A DNA stretch of 64,000 nucleotides from DASVFB01 sp963815965 (GCA_963815965.1 CAWFIT010000005.1:62001-126000); one strand, 5' to 3'; positions 34,502 to 43,460 are shown, counted from the first letter of the stretch. Numbers and translations: made by a program. The notes: a model not told the origin generated them from the letters alone.

Positions 34502-34857
34502 GCGATCGACGCGTTCGACTCGACGAGCGGGCGGAAATCCCAGGACGTCATGCCGTAGCAGGTCAGGTCGCTCTCCGCCTTGATAGTCGCCGTGCGGTCG
34601 ATGTCCGCGATCAGCGCCACTTCGCCGAAATAGTCCCCGGGGCCGAACGTCCGTACATCCGTGCCGCCGATGCTGACCTTCGCCGTCCCTTCGCCGATCA
34701 CGAAGAAGCCGATGCCGCCCTTGCCCTCCTCGGTCACGGTGTCACCGGCGCTGAACGTGCGCTCCTTCATCGATTGTGCGATCTGTTTCAACTCGCGGTC
34801 GCTGAGGCCGGAGAAGAGCGGGACGCGCTTGATCAGTTCCACAGATGCTTCAGCCAT
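34447..34857 (-). CDS. Single cyclic-nucleotide-binding domain protein
   Basis: 136 residues from ATG 34857. It is just a cNMP-binding domain of the Crp/PKA type: VPLFSGLSDRELKQIAQSM, VTEEGKGGIGFFVIGEG and the cassette GPGDYFGEVALIADIDRTAT, with Glu and Arg that would hold the cyclic phosphate. No DNA-binding helix-turn-helix follows, so it acts through protein contacts; the protease and GAF genes downstream overlap it and are likely partners. Its domain is clearly related to that of the MFS fusion 2 kb away. Confidence 0.9.
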   Translation of the reverse strand: MAEASVELIKRVPLFSGLSDRELKQIAQSMKERTFSAGDTVTEEGKGGIGFFVIGEGTAKVSIGGTDVRTFGPGDYFGEVALIADIDRTATIKAESDLTCYGMTSWDFRPLVESNASIAWNMLQVMAQRLKEAQTP

Positions 34858-34896
34858 GGCGATGAGCATAGAGCATCGGGATGCGAAGATACGAGC

Positions 34897-35622
34897 GTGA
34901 AGCTGACCGTCGTGGGCTGCTCCCCCGCCTGGCCGAACCCGGGGGGCGCGCAGTCCGGCTATCTCGTCAACGGCTCGGGCAACCTCTTGCTCGATTGCGG
35001 GCCCGGCGTGCTCGCGCGTCTGCGCGAGCGCTCTCCGTGGCCGAGCGTGGACGCGATCGTGATCACGCACTTCCATCTCGACCACTGGGGCGACCTCGTC
35101 CCGTGGGTGTGGGGCTCGATGTACCTCCAGGGACGCGGGGACGCGCCGCAGCGCGCGGCGGTGTGGGTGCCGCCCGGCGGGATCGAGCAACTCGAGCAGT
35201 TCGGCTCGCGGCTCGGTTTCCCCGACATGTTCGAGCGCGTGTTCGGCGTGCACGAGTACGCGAACGGCGTACCGTTCGTCGCTGCGAATCACACCGTCGT
35301 CGCAACACGCGTGCCGCACTACAGGCTCGACGCCTACGCCTTGCGCGTGACGGGCGATCGCACGATGACCTATTCGGGCGACTCCGGCCCGAGCAACGCA
35401 CTTGCCGACGCGGCGCGCGACGCGGACCTCTTCGTCTGCGAGGCGACGCTGCTGCGCGGGGAGCTCGACGGCGAGCCGCGCGGGCATCTCGCGCTCGACG
35501 AGGCGCTGGCGGCGTTCGAAGCGTCGGGTGCGAAGCGTCTGCTGCTCACGCACCGCCCGTCCGAGCTCCCGTCGAACGGCGACCACGAGTTCGCCCACGA
35601 CGGGCTCGAAGTCTCGATCTAG
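34897..35622 (+). CDS. Metallo-beta-lactamase fold hydrolase
   Basis: 241 residues from GTG 34897 (MKLTVVGCSPAWPNPGGAQS). Metal ligands: HFHLDHWGDLVPW (HxHxDH), then TYSGDSGPSNAL (Asp) and ILTH-like LLLTHRPSELPS. The spacing fits RNase Z/cyclic-phosphodiesterase-type MBL proteins rather than lactamases. A CpdA-like role in removing cyclic nucleotides would suit the neighbouring cNMP-binding genes, but that is speculation. Divergent from the cNMP-binding gene, with starts 40 bases apart. Confidence 0.9.
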   Translation: MKLTVVGCSPAWPNPGGAQSGYLVNGSGNLLLDCGPGVLARLRERSPWPSVDAIVITHFHLDHWGDLVPWVWGSMYLQGRGDAPQRAAVWVPPGGIEQLEQFGSRLGFPDMFERVFGVHEYANGVPFVAANHTVVATRVPHYRLDAYALRVTGDRTMTYSGDSGPSNALADAARDADLFVCEATLLRGELDGEPRGHLALDEALAAFEASGAKRLLLTHRPSELPSNGDHEFAHDGLEVSI

Positions 35623-35626
35623 CGCG

Positions 35627-35737
35627 TTGGCCGACGGTCCGGACGGCTACTTCGACGAGCGCGTCGCCGCGCAAGGACCCAGCGACAGCCGTAAGCACGT
35701 GTCCGTCTGGGAGAAGCCGGCGGACGCGCGTCAGTGA
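35627..35737 (+). CDS. Very short ORF with GYFDERVA motif, doubtful
   Basis: 36 codons from TTG 35627: ADGPDGYFDERVAAQGPSD and then KHVSVWEKPADARQ. The beginning resembles the first residues of several actinobacterial methyltransferases (GYFDERVAxxYD), so it may be a remnant of such a gene; the rest does not match. It begins 4 bases after the MBL gene and overlaps the convergent gene by 7. No Shine-Dalgarno is seen. Confidence 0.3.
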   Translation: MADGPDGYFDERVAAQGPSDSRKHVSVWEKPADARQ

Positions 35738-36678
35738 TGCCCGCAGAGCCGCTCGCCGTACTGCGCGGCCATCGCGCGAACCTTCGCGCTCATCTGCGTC
35801 TCGAGATCGAACAGCGCGGGGTCCTTCGGGTTGTAGTCGGGGAGGCCGTTGCCGACCCACGCGATGTCAGGCGTGACGCCGGGGCCCGAGAGCGTCAGGC
35901 GGTACCGCTTGCCGTTGCCCGCGACCTTCCGCGTGCGCTGGGGCGGGTAGTTCCCATACGAGGCGTACGGGTAGAAGCCGTAGCAGAACATCCCGCTGGG
36001 CTTGTGTACGACGAACGAGTTCTCGCGCATCCAGCCGGGGCCGTACGCAGAGCCGAACGTGTCGAGGAAGAGCAGTCTCCCGAAGCCGTCGAGCGGCCTC
36101 CCCGATGACGTCGTCTTGAAGCCGTGGATCGGCTGCCCCTTGTACGTCGCGCGGCCGAAGAGCTCGTGGAATCTTCCGCCGTAGACCCAGTCCTCGTAGA
36201 CCTCGAGTTGCGCGAGCTCGCCGGTCCAGTGCGAGAGGTGCAGCTCCCAGACCTTCTGCTCGTGCATCCAGGGGATGTACCCGACGTTCGGGAGCATGCG
36301 CTGCCAGGCCTGCAGTGCCCAGTAGGAGCCGTCCTTGGCCTTGCACGCCGCCACGAACCACGCCAGCGTCGGGCCGTCGTAGGGCCGGCACGTGTTCTTG
36401 AAGTGCCGCCACTTGCCGCGGCCGCCGGAGTAGTCGACCTTGAACTTGACCTGCTTGGCGGCGCGAGTCGGCGGGCGTGCGTTGATCGCGCCCGAGTAGA
36501 AGACGTGCCACATGCGGCCGCGCTGGTAGTACGTGACCATCGCGCGGCCCTTGTTGTCCGTCGCGAGGTGGATGCGGGTTGCGTTCCGCGTCACGATCTC
36601 GGCAGCGCCGGCAGGCAGCGCCAGCAGCAAGGCGACGATCGCCGAGCACAGAACGGACGCAACAGCCACGGACCTCAT
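35731..36678 (-). CDS. Secreted protein of unknown function
   Basis: 315 residues with a clear signal peptide (SVLCSAIVALLLALPAGAA). The mature part is Trp/Tyr/Gly-rich (RGRMWHVFYSGAINARPP, WALQAWQRMLPNVGYIPW, LSHWTGELAQLEVYEDWVYG) and carries four cysteines, including KNTCRPYDG and VAACKAK, probably as disulfides. No catalytic motif is recognised. GGGAGGACGAGG precedes the ATG. I know it only as a hypothetical secreted protein seen in this kind of genome. Confidence 0.82.
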   Translation of the reverse strand: MRSVAVASVLCSAIVALLLALPAGAAEIVTRNATRIHLATDNKGRAMVTYYQRGRMWHVFYSGAINARPPTRAAKQVKFKVDYSGGRGKWRHFKNTCRPYDGPTLAWFVAACKAKDGSYWALQAWQRMLPNVGYIPWMHEQKVWELHLSHWTGELAQLEVYEDWVYGGRFHELFGRATYKGQPIHGFKTTSSGRPLDGFGRLLFLDTFGSAYGPGWMRENSFVVHKPSGMFCYGFYPYASYGNYPPQRTRKVAGNGKRYRLTLSGPGVTPDIAWVGNGLPDYNPKDPALFDLETQMSAKVRAMAAQYGERLCGHH

Positions 36679-36738
36679 CCTCGTCCTCCCTATCGGATGC
36701 TGCCGGGAAATTTATTAGAACGCTCCCCCGTCCGTCCG

Positions 36739-36963
36739 ATGCCCTCGCCATCGTGCCGCGGTGAGACGAACGAGCCCACCTCGACAAGCATCTGTCTCGC
36801 GTGTGGAGACGCCCTGTCGCCCACACTCGTGCGCTCCGCATCGCTGCGGTGTCACGACTGCCGCGATGCCGTGGCCCCTATCCGTCCCGAGCTGCTCGAG
36901 CGCGTCAAGCGTGGGCTCCGAACCAGGCTGCGACTGCGGTCGGCGGCCTGGGGACAGCGCTAG
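36739..36963 (+). CDS. Small zinc-ribbon protein
   Basis: 74 residues from ATG 36739. Two knuckles, SICLACGDAL and LRCHDCRDAV, make a CxxC-x16-CxxC ribbon; the tail is basic (LLERVKRGLRTRLRLRSAAWG) and may touch nucleic acid. The end overlaps the convergent PLP enzyme gene by 4 bases. Resembles the 15335-15511 gene only in the ribbon. Confidence 0.55.
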   Translation: MPSPSCRGETNEPTSTSICLACGDALSPTLVRSASLRCHDCRDAVAPIRPELLERVKRGLRTRLRLRSAAWGQR

Positions 36964-38105
36964 AAGCGGGCCGTCGCGCCGAGCCAGCGTTCGTGCGCGC
37001 CGGTGGCGAGGATGTCCTCGATCTGATCCAGAGCGAAGTCGAGCTCCTCGTCGCTTGTGAAGTAGTGCGGACCGAGGCGGATTCCCGCGTCCGGGCGGAA
37101 GTCGCAAAGGATCTGCCGCTCGGAAAGCTCCTTGTGCACGGCCTCGAAGTCGGGGACGTGCACGGTGACGGTCCCGCCGCGCCGCTCGGGCTCCCGCGGC
37201 GAGCGCACCTCGAAGCCGCGCGCGTCAGCACCGTCGATCAGGCGCTGCGTCTGCTGCAGGGAGTTTGCGCGGATGCGATCGACGCCGATCTCCTCGATGA
37301 GGTCGTAACCCGGCGTGCACGCGTACAGCGCCGGCACGTTGGGGGTGCCGGTGAGAAAGCGCGCGATCCCATCCGCGTACTCGAGCTCGGGCTCGAAGGC
37401 GAACGGCCGCGCGTGTGCCTGCCACCCGGTCACCGACGGCTCGAGTCGGTCGATCAGGTCCGGCCGGACGTAGAGCCAGCCGGCACCGGGACCGCCGCAG
37501 AGCCACTTGACCGAGCCGCCGACCGCGAAGTCGACGCCGAGCGCAGTCACGTCGAGCGGCACAGCACCCGCGGACTGGTACGCGTCGAGGACGACGCGTG
37601 CGCCCGCCTCGTGCGCCCGCTCGACGATCGACTCGACGTCCTGAATCTCCCCCGACTTGAAGAGCACGTGCTGGACCGGCACGAGCAACGTCCGCTCGTC
37701 GATCGCACCGACCACGTCGTCGGTCGCCACGATGTCGAGCTCGCTCCTCGCCTGGTACACGTAGCGAACGCTGGGGAAGTTCTCGCGCTCGTAGACGATC
37801 CGGTTGCGCTCGCCCGGCTGCTGGAAGCACGAGAGGACGACCGCTTCGGCGATCGACACGTTCTGGTGCATGCAGACGGTTCCCGCCGGCGCGCCGACGA
37901 TGCGCCCGATCTGGTCGCCGACCGTCAGCGGCATCGTCCACCAGCCCTCGCCCCACGCGCGGATGCCACGCTCCGCCCAAGTGCGCGCGTACTCGCGCAC
38001 ACGCTCGTCGACCGCCGCCGGCATCGCGCCGAGCGAATGGTTGATCAGGTACGTCGTGTGCTCGAGGATCGGGAAGCGGTCGCGATACTCGAGCAGGTCG
38101 CTCAT
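36960..38105 (-). CDS. Aminotransferase class V / kynureninase-like PLP enzyme
   Basis: 381 residues of fold type I. The PLP lysine is in GGSVKWLCGGPGAGWLYV (~residue 205), and the ring-binding Asp is in ARVVLDAYQSAGAVPLD. The N-terminus HTTYLINHSLGAMP and C-terminal RPDAGIRLGPHYFTS match kynureninase-like members, which cleave kynurenine or carry out cysteine desulfurase-like or aminotransfer steps. It overlaps the alpha/beta hydrolase by 4 bases and is the last gene of a long coupled run, so its substrate probably comes from that pathway. Confidence 0.9.
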   Translation of the reverse strand: MSDLLEYRDRFPILEHTTYLINHSLGAMPAAVDERVREYARTWAERGIRAWGEGWWTMPLTVGDQIGRIVGAPAGTVCMHQNVSIAEAVVLSCFQQPGERNRIVYERENFPSVRYVYQARSELDIVATDDVVGAIDERTLLVPVQHVLFKSGEIQDVESIVERAHEAGARVVLDAYQSAGAVPLDVTALGVDFAVGGSVKWLCGGPGAGWLYVRPDLIDRLEPSVTGWQAHARPFAFEPELEYADGIARFLTGTPNVPALYACTPGYDLIEEIGVDRIRANSLQQTQRLIDGADARGFEVRSPREPERRGGTVTVHVPDFEAVHKELSERQILCDFRPDAGIRLGPHYFTSDEELDFALDQIEDILATGAHERWLGATARF

Positions 38106-38941
38106 CGGACGACGAACTCGCGGATGACTGCGATCGCCTCTTCCGGCTGGTCGCGGAAGACGCCGTGGCCGGCGCCTTCGAACATGCGGAGCTCGGCCTG
38201 CGGGATCGCGGCGGCGATGTCCTCGGAGTCCGCGACGGGAGTGATCGGGTCGAGCTCGCCGCCGAGCACGAGCGTCGGGCAGCTGATGTTCGGAAGCTCA
38301 GGGAGCAGGTCGGCCGTCATGAACTCGTTGCGGAAGAAGTGGTTGCCGACCTCGAGCTTGAGACGAGTGCGCGCGATCACGTCCGGGTCCTGCGGCTTCG
38401 GGTTGTAGACGGGCAGCGCGACGCGCATGAACTCCTCGGCCGACTCGTCCGTGAGCTCGCGGAAGTGGCGCTCGGCGACCTCGCGGACCTCGGGCCCGCC
38501 GAGGCGCTCGAACATCGGAAACGCGCGATCGGGGCGAAACTTCGCGAGGCTGCTCGACACGATCAGCTTCGACGGCAGATCGGGATGGCGCGCAGCGGCC
38601 GCAAGCGCGACGACCCCGCCGAACGACTGCCCGAGGATCATCGGCCGTTCGAGCTCGAGCGCCTCGCAAAACTCGACGATGTCCCGCACCCAGCGGTCGA
38701 GGTTCCACTGTGCAGGATCGTCTCCGTCGCTCCGCCCTTGTCCGCGATGGTCGAGCAGAACGAGCTGCGCGACGTCGGAGAGCGGCGCGAGCGTGTGCGC
38801 CAGGCCCGAGTGGTCGAACCCAGGGCCTCCGTGTAGGAGCAGAAGCGTCGGCCGCTCGCGCATCGTCGGGCCTTCCGGGACGAGCTTCGTGCCGATCACT
38901 TCGAAGAAGATCCGCGTGCCGTCGCGCAGCGCAACCCTCAT
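38102..38941 (-). CDS. Alpha/beta hydrolase, proline iminopeptidase-like
   Basis: 279 residues from ATG 38941 (MRVALRDGTRIFFEVIG). The oxyanion motif LLLLHGGPGFDHSG, nucleophile elbow MILGQSFGGVVAL (Ser), acid in LGGELDPITPV and His in FEGAGHGVFRDQPEEA complete a triad. HGGPG with GQSFGG is typical of prolyl aminopeptidases and related amidases. It overlaps both neighbours (ATGA with SRPBCC gene; 4 bases with the PLP gene). Cytosolic. Confidence 0.92.
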   Translation of the reverse strand: MRVALRDGTRIFFEVIGTKLVPEGPTMRERPTLLLLHGGPGFDHSGLAHTLAPLSDVAQLVLLDHRGQGRSDGDDPAQWNLDRWVRDIVEFCEALELERPMILGQSFGGVVALAAAARHPDLPSKLIVSSSLAKFRPDRAFPMFERLGGPEVREVAERHFRELTDESAEEFMRVALPVYNPKPQDPDVIARTRLKLEVGNHFFRNEFMTADLLPELPNISCPTLVLGGELDPITPVADSEDIAAAIPQAELRMFEGAGHGVFRDQPEEAIAVIREFVVR

Positions 38942-39339
38942 TCCTCCGCCACCTCCTTGAGCTTCTGCAGGCTCGAGCGCACCTCGCGCTGAGCGGTCGT
39001 CTTCACGATTCGACCAGCGAACCGAGCCGCGCCGTGCAGCGTGAGGTCGAGCTTGAACGTGACAAGCGTTCCGTCGCCGGACGGCTCGAGGTCGAATGTC
39101 GCGCGTACGGCCGCCGGCCCACCCTCCGACGTGATCGCGAGCCTGCGCGGCGGGTCGTCCTCGACGATGAGGAACGCCGCTTCCTGTCGCCTGCCGCCGA
39201 CGCGCCTGACCTCGGTGCCCGCGTGCACGTCGACCGACTCGAGCGAGCCCTGCCATTCAGGCGCGCGCTCGAGGTCGCGCACGAGTGCGTAGACGAGCTC
39301 CTGCGGCTTCGCGATCTCCACCGAGTCCTCGACCCTCAC
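38938..39339 (-). CDS. SRPBCC (START-like) family protein
   Basis: 133 residues from GTG 39339 whose GTGA overlaps the cyclodeaminase stop. Typical polyketide-cyclase/START opening VEDSVEIAKPQELVYALVRDLE, then ESVDVHAGTEVRRVGG, TFDLEPSGDGTLVTFKLD and a long C-terminal helix (REVRSSLQKLKEVAEE). These small cavity proteins bind lipids or aromatic molecules. Nothing in it shows catalysis. Confidence 0.87.
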   Translation of the reverse strand: MRVEDSVEIAKPQELVYALVRDLERAPEWQGSLESVDVHAGTEVRRVGGRRQEAAFLIVEDDPPRRLAITSEGGPAAVRATFDLEPSGDGTLVTFKLDLTLHGAARFAGRIVKTTAQREVRSSLQKLKEVAEE

Positions 39340-40279
39340 AGCTCGACCTCGATGCCTGCTCCTCGGTCGGCCGCGGCGCGCAGGACGAGCGCTGCAGCGG
39401 CCGCGTCCATGACCGCAACGCCGACGGACTTGTAGACGGTGAGCTGGTCGGCGTCGGTGCGGCCCGAACGCGTGCCGCTGAGCACCTCCCCGAGCTCGGT
39501 GAGCAGGTCGGGCGTGAGACCGCGCAGGTCGTTCGCTCCCGCGGGGAACGGCGAGAGCACGGCCTCGCGCGACTCGACGAAGACGGTCGCGTCGGCGACG
39601 AGCGCCTCCTCGAGCTCGGCGCCTGCCGGGTTGATTCCGACGGAGGTGACGTGCGTGCCCGGCGCCAGCCACTCGCGGCGGACGACCGGCTGCGGCGAGT
39701 GCGTCGTCGCGCACACGATGTCGGCGTTTCGCACGGCGTCCTCGAACGAGTCGAACGCGCTCCCGCCGACTTCCCCGGCAAGTGCCTCGGCCTTCGCGCG
39801 ATCGCGGCCGGCGATCCGGATCTCCTCGATGTCGCGCACGCGCGAGACCGCCCGCGCGTGCGTGCCGCGCCTGCACGCCGGTGCCGCATACGGTGAGCAC
39901 CTTCGCGTCCTCGCGCGCGAGCAGGCGCGCCGAGAGCGCAGAGCCCGCCGCCGTCCGCGTCGCGGTGATGTACGTCCCGTCCATGAGCGCGCGAAAGCGC
40001 CCCGCGCTCGGGATCGAACACGGCGATCGCAGCCTGGTGGGTCGGCAGCTCCGTGCCGGCGTTCCCTTCGAAGAGCGTCACGAGCTTGGTCTCGAGGATG
40101 TCCGCCGACGGGAGGTACGCCGGCATCACGCCGAGCAGGCCGTGCCCGGACAACGCCGCAATGCGCTGCGGCATCGACGCGCGGCCGGCGCTGAGATCGA
40201 CGAATGCTTCGGCGAGCGCGTCGACGAGCGCGTCGAGATCGAGCAGCCCCTCCACGTCCTGGCGGGACAGGACCAACAC
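39336..40279 (-). CDS. Ornithine cyclodeaminase/mu-crystallin family, two frameshifts
   Basis: Three frames in succession encode one ~313-residue protein. Part 1 (from GTG 40279): VLSRQDVEGLLDLDALV, YLPSADILETKLVTLFEG. Part 2: MDGTYITATRTAAGSALSARLL, CGTGVQARHA. Part 3: DIEEIRIAGRDRAKAEALA, HVTSVGINPAGAELEEAL. Breaks lie near 39990 and 39870. NAD binding is seen in the TVCGTGVQA loop. Relatives convert ornithine to proline or reduce ketimines. It begins 3 bases after the epimerase stop and overlaps the SRPBCC gene. Frameshifts are probably sequence errors. Confidence 0.82.
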
Positions 40280-40281
40280 GG

Positions 40282-41306
40282 TCAAGACACCTTTTTCAGC
40301 CAGGAGAGCGCCTGCTGGTTCCAGGGCACACGGTGCGTGACGCCGGCCGCCTGCATCCGCAGCGCGGTTCGCGACGTACCAGTCGTAGTTCTCGACGAGC
40401 GTCTCGACGTTGGACTTCGTCGCCTGCCAGCCGAGCAGCCGCTCGGCCTTCGAGACGTCGACGAAGGAGTCCCTCGACGCCGTCTTGTAGTGCCACTCTC
40501 CGAGCGGCGACAGCCGCGCGAGCTCGAGCGCGCGCAACGCGAGCTCCGCCGGCCGCGCGGGAACCGGGCGCAGGCGTGAGCTCGTCCCTGCGTGCGCGAT
40601 CAGCGACTCCAGGTCGCTGCGAACGGTGCCGAACTCGGTCGCTCCGACGTTGAACACCTCGCCCGCGACGTCCGCAGTGGATGCGCGGTCAATCGCATCG
40701 ACGAGATCCTCCACGGCAAGCAACTGGTAGCGGTTGCCTCCGCGGCCGAGGACGTAGATGCGGCGCCCGTCGCGGATCCAGTCGAACAGGATCTCGAACA
40801 CGCCTAGGCGCTCCGGGCCGAGAAACGTCTTCGGGCGGATGATCACGGTCTCCAGCGGCGACGAGCGGACGAGCCCCTCACAGGCGATCTTCGACTCGCC
40901 GTAAGGGCCGACGCCGACCAGCGGGAAGTTCTCGAAGAGCGGATGCACCTTGGGCACGCCGTACACGGCGGTCGACGAGATGTAGACGACGCGCCGAACC
41001 GAGGCACCAACGGCCGCCGCGAGCAACGTCGCAGTGCCGTCGACGTTGACAGACATGATCTCCTGCCGCGACCCGCGGATCGGCAACGCGGCGGCCGCGT
41101 GCACGAGCACGTCCGCGCCGTCGCAAAGCTCGCTGCGCGCGCGCCGAGTCGCGCATGTCGCCGCGGATCTCGGTCAGGTCACGCTCGATCGGGTCGTCGA
41201 TCGGCACGACGTCGAGCGTGCGGACGTCGTGGCCCTGCGCCAGCAGATGCCGCGCGAGGTGCAGGCCGAGAAAGCCCGCACCTCCGGAGATCGCGTACGA
41301 AGCTAT
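40282..41306 (-). CDS. NAD-dependent epimerase/dehydratase, two frameshifts
   Basis: Extended short-chain dehydrogenase/reductase of ~340 residues. NAD loop: YAISGGAGFLGLHLARH; catalytic YxxxK: VGPYGESKIACEGL, with Ser in VVYISSTAVYG. Breaks: near 41135, inside a GCGCGCGC run, and near 40365, after which the last residues read QAAGVTHRVPWNQQALSW and end at 40282. The start is odd: the only codon in position is ATA at 41306, which overlaps the preceding TAG as ATAG, so a base error (ATG) is likely. It probably acts on a nucleotide sugar or steroid-like substrate. Coupled to copCD. Confidence 0.82.
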
Positions 41307-42610
41307 GGAGAGACCGTAACCGCCTGCGTCGGCTTCGGCACCGGTTGGGGCGGGGGCTTCGAGTCGACCAGCACGGCGGCGGCGAGCAGCACTGCCATCC
41401 CGACCGACGCCTCGCCGAGCAGGCTGCGCGAGAGCTTGCCGACGACCGGATGACCGCGCTCCACGAGCGGAACGGCGATCTTGTGGTGCAGGCCGCCCCA
41501 CGCGAGCGCGACCGAGACGAGCCCGAGCTTCACGAGCAGGACTTGGCCGTAGCTCTCGGTCCACAGGTCGGACAGGTGCGGCAGGCGAAGGACGCTGAGG
41601 TAGAGCCCTGCCGCGACGAGCAGCGCGATCAGCACAGGCGCAAGTCGCGCGTAGCGCAAGAACGTCTCGCGGCGAAGCTCGGGCGCGAGCGGCCAGACGA
41701 CGAGCGCCAGCTGCACGAGCCCGCCGAGCCAGAGGCAGGCCGCGGAGAGGTGCACCCAGTCCGCGAGCTCGGACTTCCACGACGAGCCCGCATCCGCCGC
41801 CGAGTGTCCAGACAGCGAGAGCCCCGACGCGAAGACGAGCGCGACGGCGAATGCAGCCCAGAGGAGGACCTGGCGCTCGACCAGCCAGGCCAGATAGAGC
41901 AGCGCCGAGACGAGCGAGAAGCCGAGCGTCATCGCGATAAACGCGGTGCCGAAGCGGGTGCCGCTCGCGATCGGCGACAGGTCGCCGTAGAGCAGCCGCC
42001 CGAACGGCAACTGCAGCGCGTCCTCCGCGCGCAACAGGAACGCGAGGATGCCGACCTCCAGGACGGCAATCACGCCGAGGCCCGTCAGCTTGTAGAACCG
42101 CGACTCGGCACGCGGCGGTAGGGGCCCGCGAACGATCAGCAGCCGGAAGCCGAGACCTCCGACAAGGAGCATGAGCCCAAGGAAGTACGCCCAGCGCACG
42201 ACGTGCTCCGTGCGCGTCGGGCCGGACGCGCCGTACGCCTCGGTCGGTGGTGGCGCGGCGACGCCGACGCCGAACGTCCAGACACCCGAGACGACGTGCC
42301 CGTCCGACGAGATCGCGTGCCAGCGCACGGTGTATGCGCCTTTCGGCAACCGCTTCAGCGTCGTGAGCATCAGGTGCGGATCGGCGCCGCTGCGTGTCGA
42401 GCCAGAGACGACCCGACCATCCGAGTCGACGACCACGATCGAGTTCGACAGCGCCTTCACGCCCTGGTCGAAGCGCACCCAGGCCGTGCGCGGAGCCTGC
42501 TCGAGCCGCTGCTTGTAGGACGGCTGCGTCGCGCGGACGCTCGCGTGCGCGAACGCCGATGCCGGAGCTGCGAGCGCGAGCAGCGCGATGAGTGCGATCG
42601 CCCGTCTCAT
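41303..42610 (-). CDS. CopC-CopD fusion, copper resistance/uptake protein
   Basis: 435 residues. Signal peptide (ALIALLALAAPASAFA), then a CopC beta-domain whose mature N-terminus begins HASVRATQPSYKQRL, supplying the copper-binding N-terminal His; VRWHAISSDGHVVSG has further ligands. Residues ~135-425 are the eight-span CopD membrane domain (VVRWAYFLGLMLLVGGLGF, ADWVHLSAACLWLGGL). It binds copper outside and probably carries it across the membrane. ATG 42610 overlaps the upstream membrane gene by 4 bases. Confidence 0.93.
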   Translation of the reverse strand: MRRAIALIALLALAAPASAFAHASVRATQPSYKQRLEQAPRTAWVRFDQGVKALSNSIVVVDSDGRVVSGSTRSGADPHLMLTTLKRLPKGAYTVRWHAISSDGHVVSGVWTFGVGVAAPPPTEAYGASGPTRTEHVVRWAYFLGLMLLVGGLGFRLLIVRGPLPPRAESRFYKLTGLGVIAVLEVGILAFLLRAEDALQLPFGRLLYGDLSPIASGTRFGTAFIAMTLGFSLVSALLYLAWLVERQVLLWAAFAVALVFASGLSLSGHSAADAGSSWKSELADWVHLSAACLWLGGLVQLALVVWPLAPELRRETFLRYARLAPVLIALLVAAGLYLSVLRLPHLSDLWTESYGQVLLVKLGLVSVALAWGGLHHKIAVPLVERGHPVVGKLSRSLLGEASVGMAVLLAAAVLVDSKPPPQPVPKPTQAVTVSP

Positions 42611-43188
42611 CGGTGCGGCTCCCCGGCGAGCGGCGACAGATGTCCGAACACAGGCGCGAGGTCACGGTCCGAGAACAACGCGAGAGAGACGAAGACGAAC
42701 ACGATCGCGATGCCTGCGTTCGCGACCGCCCAGTTCGGCCGCCACGCTCTCGCGAACGGGAACACGGCGCCGATGACCATCGTCCACCCGAGGAGATGGT
42801 GCAGGAACGCCGAGCGCTGGAACAACCACGCGTTCTGCTCGTGCACGAGGAACGCCGCCCCGGAGACGAGGAAGGCGAACGGCGTCGCGAGCCGCCAGAG
42901 CGGGCTATGCAGCTTTCCTCTCACGAGGCCGAGCTCGGCGGCGCCGGCGAACATCATCACCTGCGCCCACGAACCGTGAGCGACCATGTGGATCGTCGAG
43001 TTCGTGAAGAACGTCATGACGGGCCACATGAGGACGCCCATCAGGAACAAGAACGACGGCCACAGGTACGGGCGCCACGCGCGCCGCCGCCACACCTCCT
43101 CGCCGGCGATCACTTCCGCGAGCAGGAACAGGCCGAGGAGCAGAAACCCCGTTGCGAACATCCAGTGCACGTGTTCGGCGGGCGGCAT
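42607..43188 (-). CDS. Multi-span membrane protein in copper operon
   Basis: 193 residues from ATG 43188 (TGATG overlap with the preceding gene). About five spans. Histidines recur in membrane segments: EHVHWMFATG, TIHMVAHGSWAQVMMF, FLVHEQNAWL, SAFLHHLLGW. This looks like a heme- or copper-binding membrane protein (cytochrome b-like), but no family was recognised. Its coupling to the CopC-CopD gene supports a metal role. Confidence 0.8.
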   Translation of the reverse strand: MPPAEHVHWMFATGFLLLGLFLLAEVIAGEEVWRRRAWRPYLWPSFLFLMGVLMWPVMTFFTNSTIHMVAHGSWAQVMMFAGAAELGLVRGKLHSPLWRLATPFAFLVSGAAFLVHEQNAWLFQRSAFLHHLLGWTMVIGAVFPFARAWRPNWAVANAGIAIVFVFVSLALFSDRDLAPVFGHLSPLAGEPHR

Positions 43189-43460
43189 CACTCCTCCAGG
43201 TCCTCGATCAGCGGGCGCGCGACGAACACGTGGAAGAGCGCGCCTGCAAGGACGACGAGCAACGGCGGCTGGACGAACAGCCACCAGAAACCCTGGCCGT
43301 GCGGATGAAGCAACGTGACGCGATACGGCTGGACGACGGCCCACACGACTCCTGCGAGCGCGGTGAGCGGACCGAGGGAAGCCAGCAGTCGGACGCGCCA
43401 GACGTCGTGCTCCGAGCGAGTCCGTGTAGCAGCAGTTTCAGTTGCAGTGTGTGTACTCAT
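43188..43460 (-). CDS. Small two-span membrane protein
   Basis: 90 residues. Soluble N-terminus (HTATETAATRTRSEHD) and two spans (LLASLGPLTALAGVVWAVV; WWLFVQPPLLVVLAGALFHVF). Histidine-containing loop LLHPHGQGF between spans. First gene of the coupled run that continues to 36960. Function unknown. Confidence 0.75.
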   Translation of the reverse strand: MSTHTATETAATRTRSEHDVWRVRLLASLGPLTALAGVVWAVVQPYRVTLLHPHGQGFWWLFVQPPLLVVLAGALFHVFVARPLIEDLEE

